A DNA stretch of 47,562 bases from Gammaproteobacteria bacterium (lineage in GTDB: Bacteria > Pseudomonadota > Gammaproteobacteria > GCA-001735895), in contig JAOTXY010000022.1 of NCBI GenBank assembly GCA_029862125.1, forward strand, positions 1-47,562, given 5' to 3'. The notes beneath the pieces are model-generated. The model did no database searches. It was not told where the DNA came from and worked only from the letters and a program-made list of their open reading frames with translations. Position numbers and translations under genes: made by a program. Position 1 is the first letter of the stretch. The number at the start of each line of letters is the position of its first letter. Below are positions 46,227 to 47,562 of the stretch, piece after piece.

Positions 46227-46537
46227 TGGTCAGAACCCTGAAGATTCGCGCATACGAGACCGATGGGCAGGTAATCGTCAAGAGCGTTATCAACCATCCG
46301 ATGGAAACCGGACGACGAAAAGTAAAGAAAACGGGCAAGAAAATTCCACCCCATTTCATCAAGGAAGTTATCGTCAGCCGTAACCGGCGCATTGTCATGG
46401 AAGCGTTCTGGGGGAAATCGATTTCGAGAAATCCGTTTTTGTCTTTTCAAATCCCCGGTCGCAAAGGCGACACGATTACCATCTCCTGGCTCGACAACCG
46501 CGGCAATACCGACTCCGCCAGCGCCAAAGTCCGCTAA
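46226..46537 (+). CDS. soxZ: SoxZ, partner subunit of SoxY
   Basis: SoxZ forms a heterodimer with SoxY and exposes its cysteine arm to the other Sox enzymes. The 103-residue protein is close to the family: KIRAYETDGQVIVKSVINHPMETG, then PPHFIKEVIV, and the end TITISWLDNRGNTDSASAKVR. It has no signal peptide of its own and should be carried out with SoxY through the Tat route. It starts inside the soxY stop. Two palindromic elements follow within 140 bases. Confidence 0.9.
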   Translation: MVRTLKIRAYETDGQVIVKSVINHPMETGRRKVKKTGKKIPPHFIKEVIVSRNRRIVMEAFWGKSISRNPFLSFQIPGRKGDTITISWLDNRGNTDSASAKVR

Positions 46538-46560
46538 CCCAGTTATAAGCCACCGGTGCA

Positions 46561-46659
46561 ACCACAGGCGAGTTTTTACCGGAACGCCGTGAATACGTCC
46601 ATGTAGGCTCGCGTGCAACATCCCTGTTGCACAGCGTCCGGTAAAAACTCGCCTGTGGT
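46561..46659. repeat. Palindromic repeat D1 (99 bp)
   Basis: A perfect 23-base outer stem (46561-46583 with 46637-46659) encloses a hairpin GTGCAACA-TCCC-TGTTGCAC (46613-46632) and a second stretch ACGCCGTGAATACGTCCATG that forms only a weak hairpin. It lies 23 bases after soxZ and can act as its terminator, although no T run follows. Of the 338 bases up to mtaB, this and D2 fill most; the rest shows a TAGAAT (46841-46846) that may be the mtaB -10. Confidence 0.85.
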
Positions 46660-46675
46660 CACACCTCGATCGGGA

Positions 46676-46804
46676 GCCATCCGGGAAGTATCTCCGCAAA
46701 AGTGTAGCGAGGCAGGATGCCGAGCTCCAAGCGATTCCATGGATGGACCAACCGGCGCTTGCGCCGGTTGGGAGCGTCTTTTGTGGAGATACTTCCCGGA
46801 TGGC
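46676..46804. repeat. Palindromic repeat D2 (129 bp), inverted relative of copy A
   Basis: The outer stem of 27 bases (46676-46702 with 46778-46804) pairs in 26. The core has CCAACCGGCGC-TT-GCGCCGGTTGG (46748-46771), the TCCA-TGGA stretch (46736-46747) and a degenerate third hairpin around GAGGCAGGATGCCGAG. Read on the minus strand, the core aligns base for base with copy A at 29381-29516 along most of its length, while the outer arms are different apart from GCAAAAG next to the core. Confidence 0.85.
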
Positions 46805-46875
46805 GACCTGAAGGAGGTGGGTTTTGGGGGTGGAAGTTGTTAGAATCCGCGAACTTTTTCAAGAGCTATCGATTC

Positions 46876-47562
46876 GTGTTTATCAATTTCCAGGCGCTAG
46901 GCTGCCGACTCAACGAGGCCGAGCTTGAAACCTGGGCTAACCAGTTCATGCAGCGCGGGCACCAGGTGACCACCGATGTCGAGGAAGCCGATATCGTTGT
47001 GTTTAACTCCTGTGCCGTTACTGCACAGGCGGATCGCAAATCACGCCAACAGGTCGGGCGTTTGCAGCGTAAAAATCCGCGTGCGCAGCTGGTCGTTACC
47101 GGCTGTCACGCAAGTCTCAATCCCGATGTAGTCCAGAATTACCTCGGTGTTGACCTCGTCGTAAATAATCAACACAAGGAACAACTGGTTGATCAAGCTC
47201 TTGAACTGGTTAGTGATCGAGACGCCTGTGACGAATCAAGTGAGCCAGTGGTTGGGGAATCACTAAATGCACTGCTATTGCGTGGTCGCCATCGCGGATT
47301 TATCAAGATCCAGGATGGTTGCCGCTATCGCTGCACTTATTGCATCGTCACACTTGCAAGGGGCGCCGAACGCAGCCGTGACGAGGTAGAGATCCTGGCC
47401 GAAATAAACCTGTTGCATCAACAGGGTGTCCGGGAAGTCGCGCTGACCGGCGTGCATGTCGGTGGTTATGGCAGCGATACCGGTTCCAGTCTGTATCGCC
47501 TGCTGAGTGAGATTCTCGAGCATACAGAAATTCCCCGGATTCGGCTGGCATCGGTCGAGCCC
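46876..47562 (+). CDS. mtaB: tRNA ms2t6A37 methylthiotransferase MtaB, 3' partial
   Basis: This radical-SAM enzyme adds a methylthio group to t6A37 of tRNAs. From the GTG at 46876 the first 229 residues are visible. They include the N-terminal Fe-S cysteines C10 (ALGCRLN), C46 (NSCAVT) and C77 (TGCHAS), and the radical-SAM motif CRYRCTYC (C149, C153, C156) in DGCRYRCTYCIVTLARG. The early part (VVFNSCAVTAQADRKSRQ) and LARGAERSR mark the MtaB group rather than MiaB or RimO. It runs off the right edge of the window. AAGAG lies ten bases before the start. Confidence 0.9.
   Translation, partial: MFINFQALGCRLNEAELETWANQFMQRGHQVTTDVEEADIVVFNSCAVTAQADRKSRQQVGRLQRKNPRAQLVVTGCHASLNPDVVQNYLGVDLVVNNQHKEQLVDQALELVSDRDACDESSEPVVGESLNALLLRGRHRGFIKIQDGCRYRCTYCIVTLARGAERSRDEVEILAEINLLHQQGVREVALTGVHVGGYGSDTGSSLYRLLSEILEHTEIPRIRLASVEP

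Noticed and set aside
46085-46699. A 204-codon minus-strand frame opposite soxY, soxZ and D1
   Set aside because: It is antisense to two well-recognised genes and starts in a palindromic repeat; no domain or signal is visible.

Overview
The window is a stretch of chromosome from a gammaproteobacterium of roughly 50-55% GC. The basis is gene content and order: ffh-rpsP-rimM-trmD-rplS, dapA-bamC, dxs-ispA-xseB, ilvB-ilvN-ilvC-pssA-leuA, plsB, and tusA beside a BepA-type protease. The species cannot be named from sequence alone. A rhodanese-TusA pair and an isolated soxYZ pair suggest sulfur-compound metabolism. Genes are dense on both strands. I saw no prophage, insertion sequence, CRISPR array, rRNA or tRNA gene.

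Layout. 1-2.7 kb: the end of a GspE-type secretion ATPase, a small lipoprotein and a VTT-type membrane protein. 2.7-5.6 kb (minus): lytic transglycosylase, proS and a DUF4124 protein. 5.7-10.6 kb (plus): a LysR regulator, an AI-2E/PerM-type membrane protein, dapA, bamC and an MBL hydrolase. 10.6-18.7 kb (minus): folE2, a cold-shock protein, dxs-ispA-xseB, radA, a CNNM/CBS protein and a CcsA-like protein. 18.9-29.4 kb (plus): a cyclic-nucleotide-phosphodiesterase-like MBL protein, ffh, the rpsP operon with its terminator, a TPR-like periplasmic protein, htpG behind a heat-shock-type promoter, a PilZ protein, a renalase-like flavoprotein, hslR and a YtfP-like cyclotransferase. 29.4-29.9 kb: a gene-free block of large palindromes. 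29.9-37.4 kb: plsB, a hydrolase-OsmC fusion, DUF3187, prfC, rimI and a family-4 uracil-DNA glycosylase. 37.4-43.3 kb (minus): the branched-chain amino-acid block with pssA. 43.6-46.5 kb: rhodanese, TusA, a BepA-like protease, SoxY and SoxZ. 46.5-46.9 kb: two more palindromic elements. The window ends inside mtaB.

Two things stand out. First, a 33-codon leucine-rich leader peptide lies between pssA and leuA, directly after a good sigma70-type promoter. This gives leuA its own probable leucine-responsive control even though it sits at the end of the ilv-pssA array. Second, there is a group of long intergenic palindromes at about 21.1, 29.4, 29.6, 46.6 and 46.7 kb. Two of them share a conserved internal core of small hairpins, while their long outer arms differ between copies yet match almost perfectly within each copy. 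One of the palindromes takes in the ffh stop codon. They look like a family of structured repeats whose arms may derive from the insertion site; that origin is my inference.

A third, weaker observation is that SoxY ends in a changed carrier tail and no other sox gene is visible nearby.
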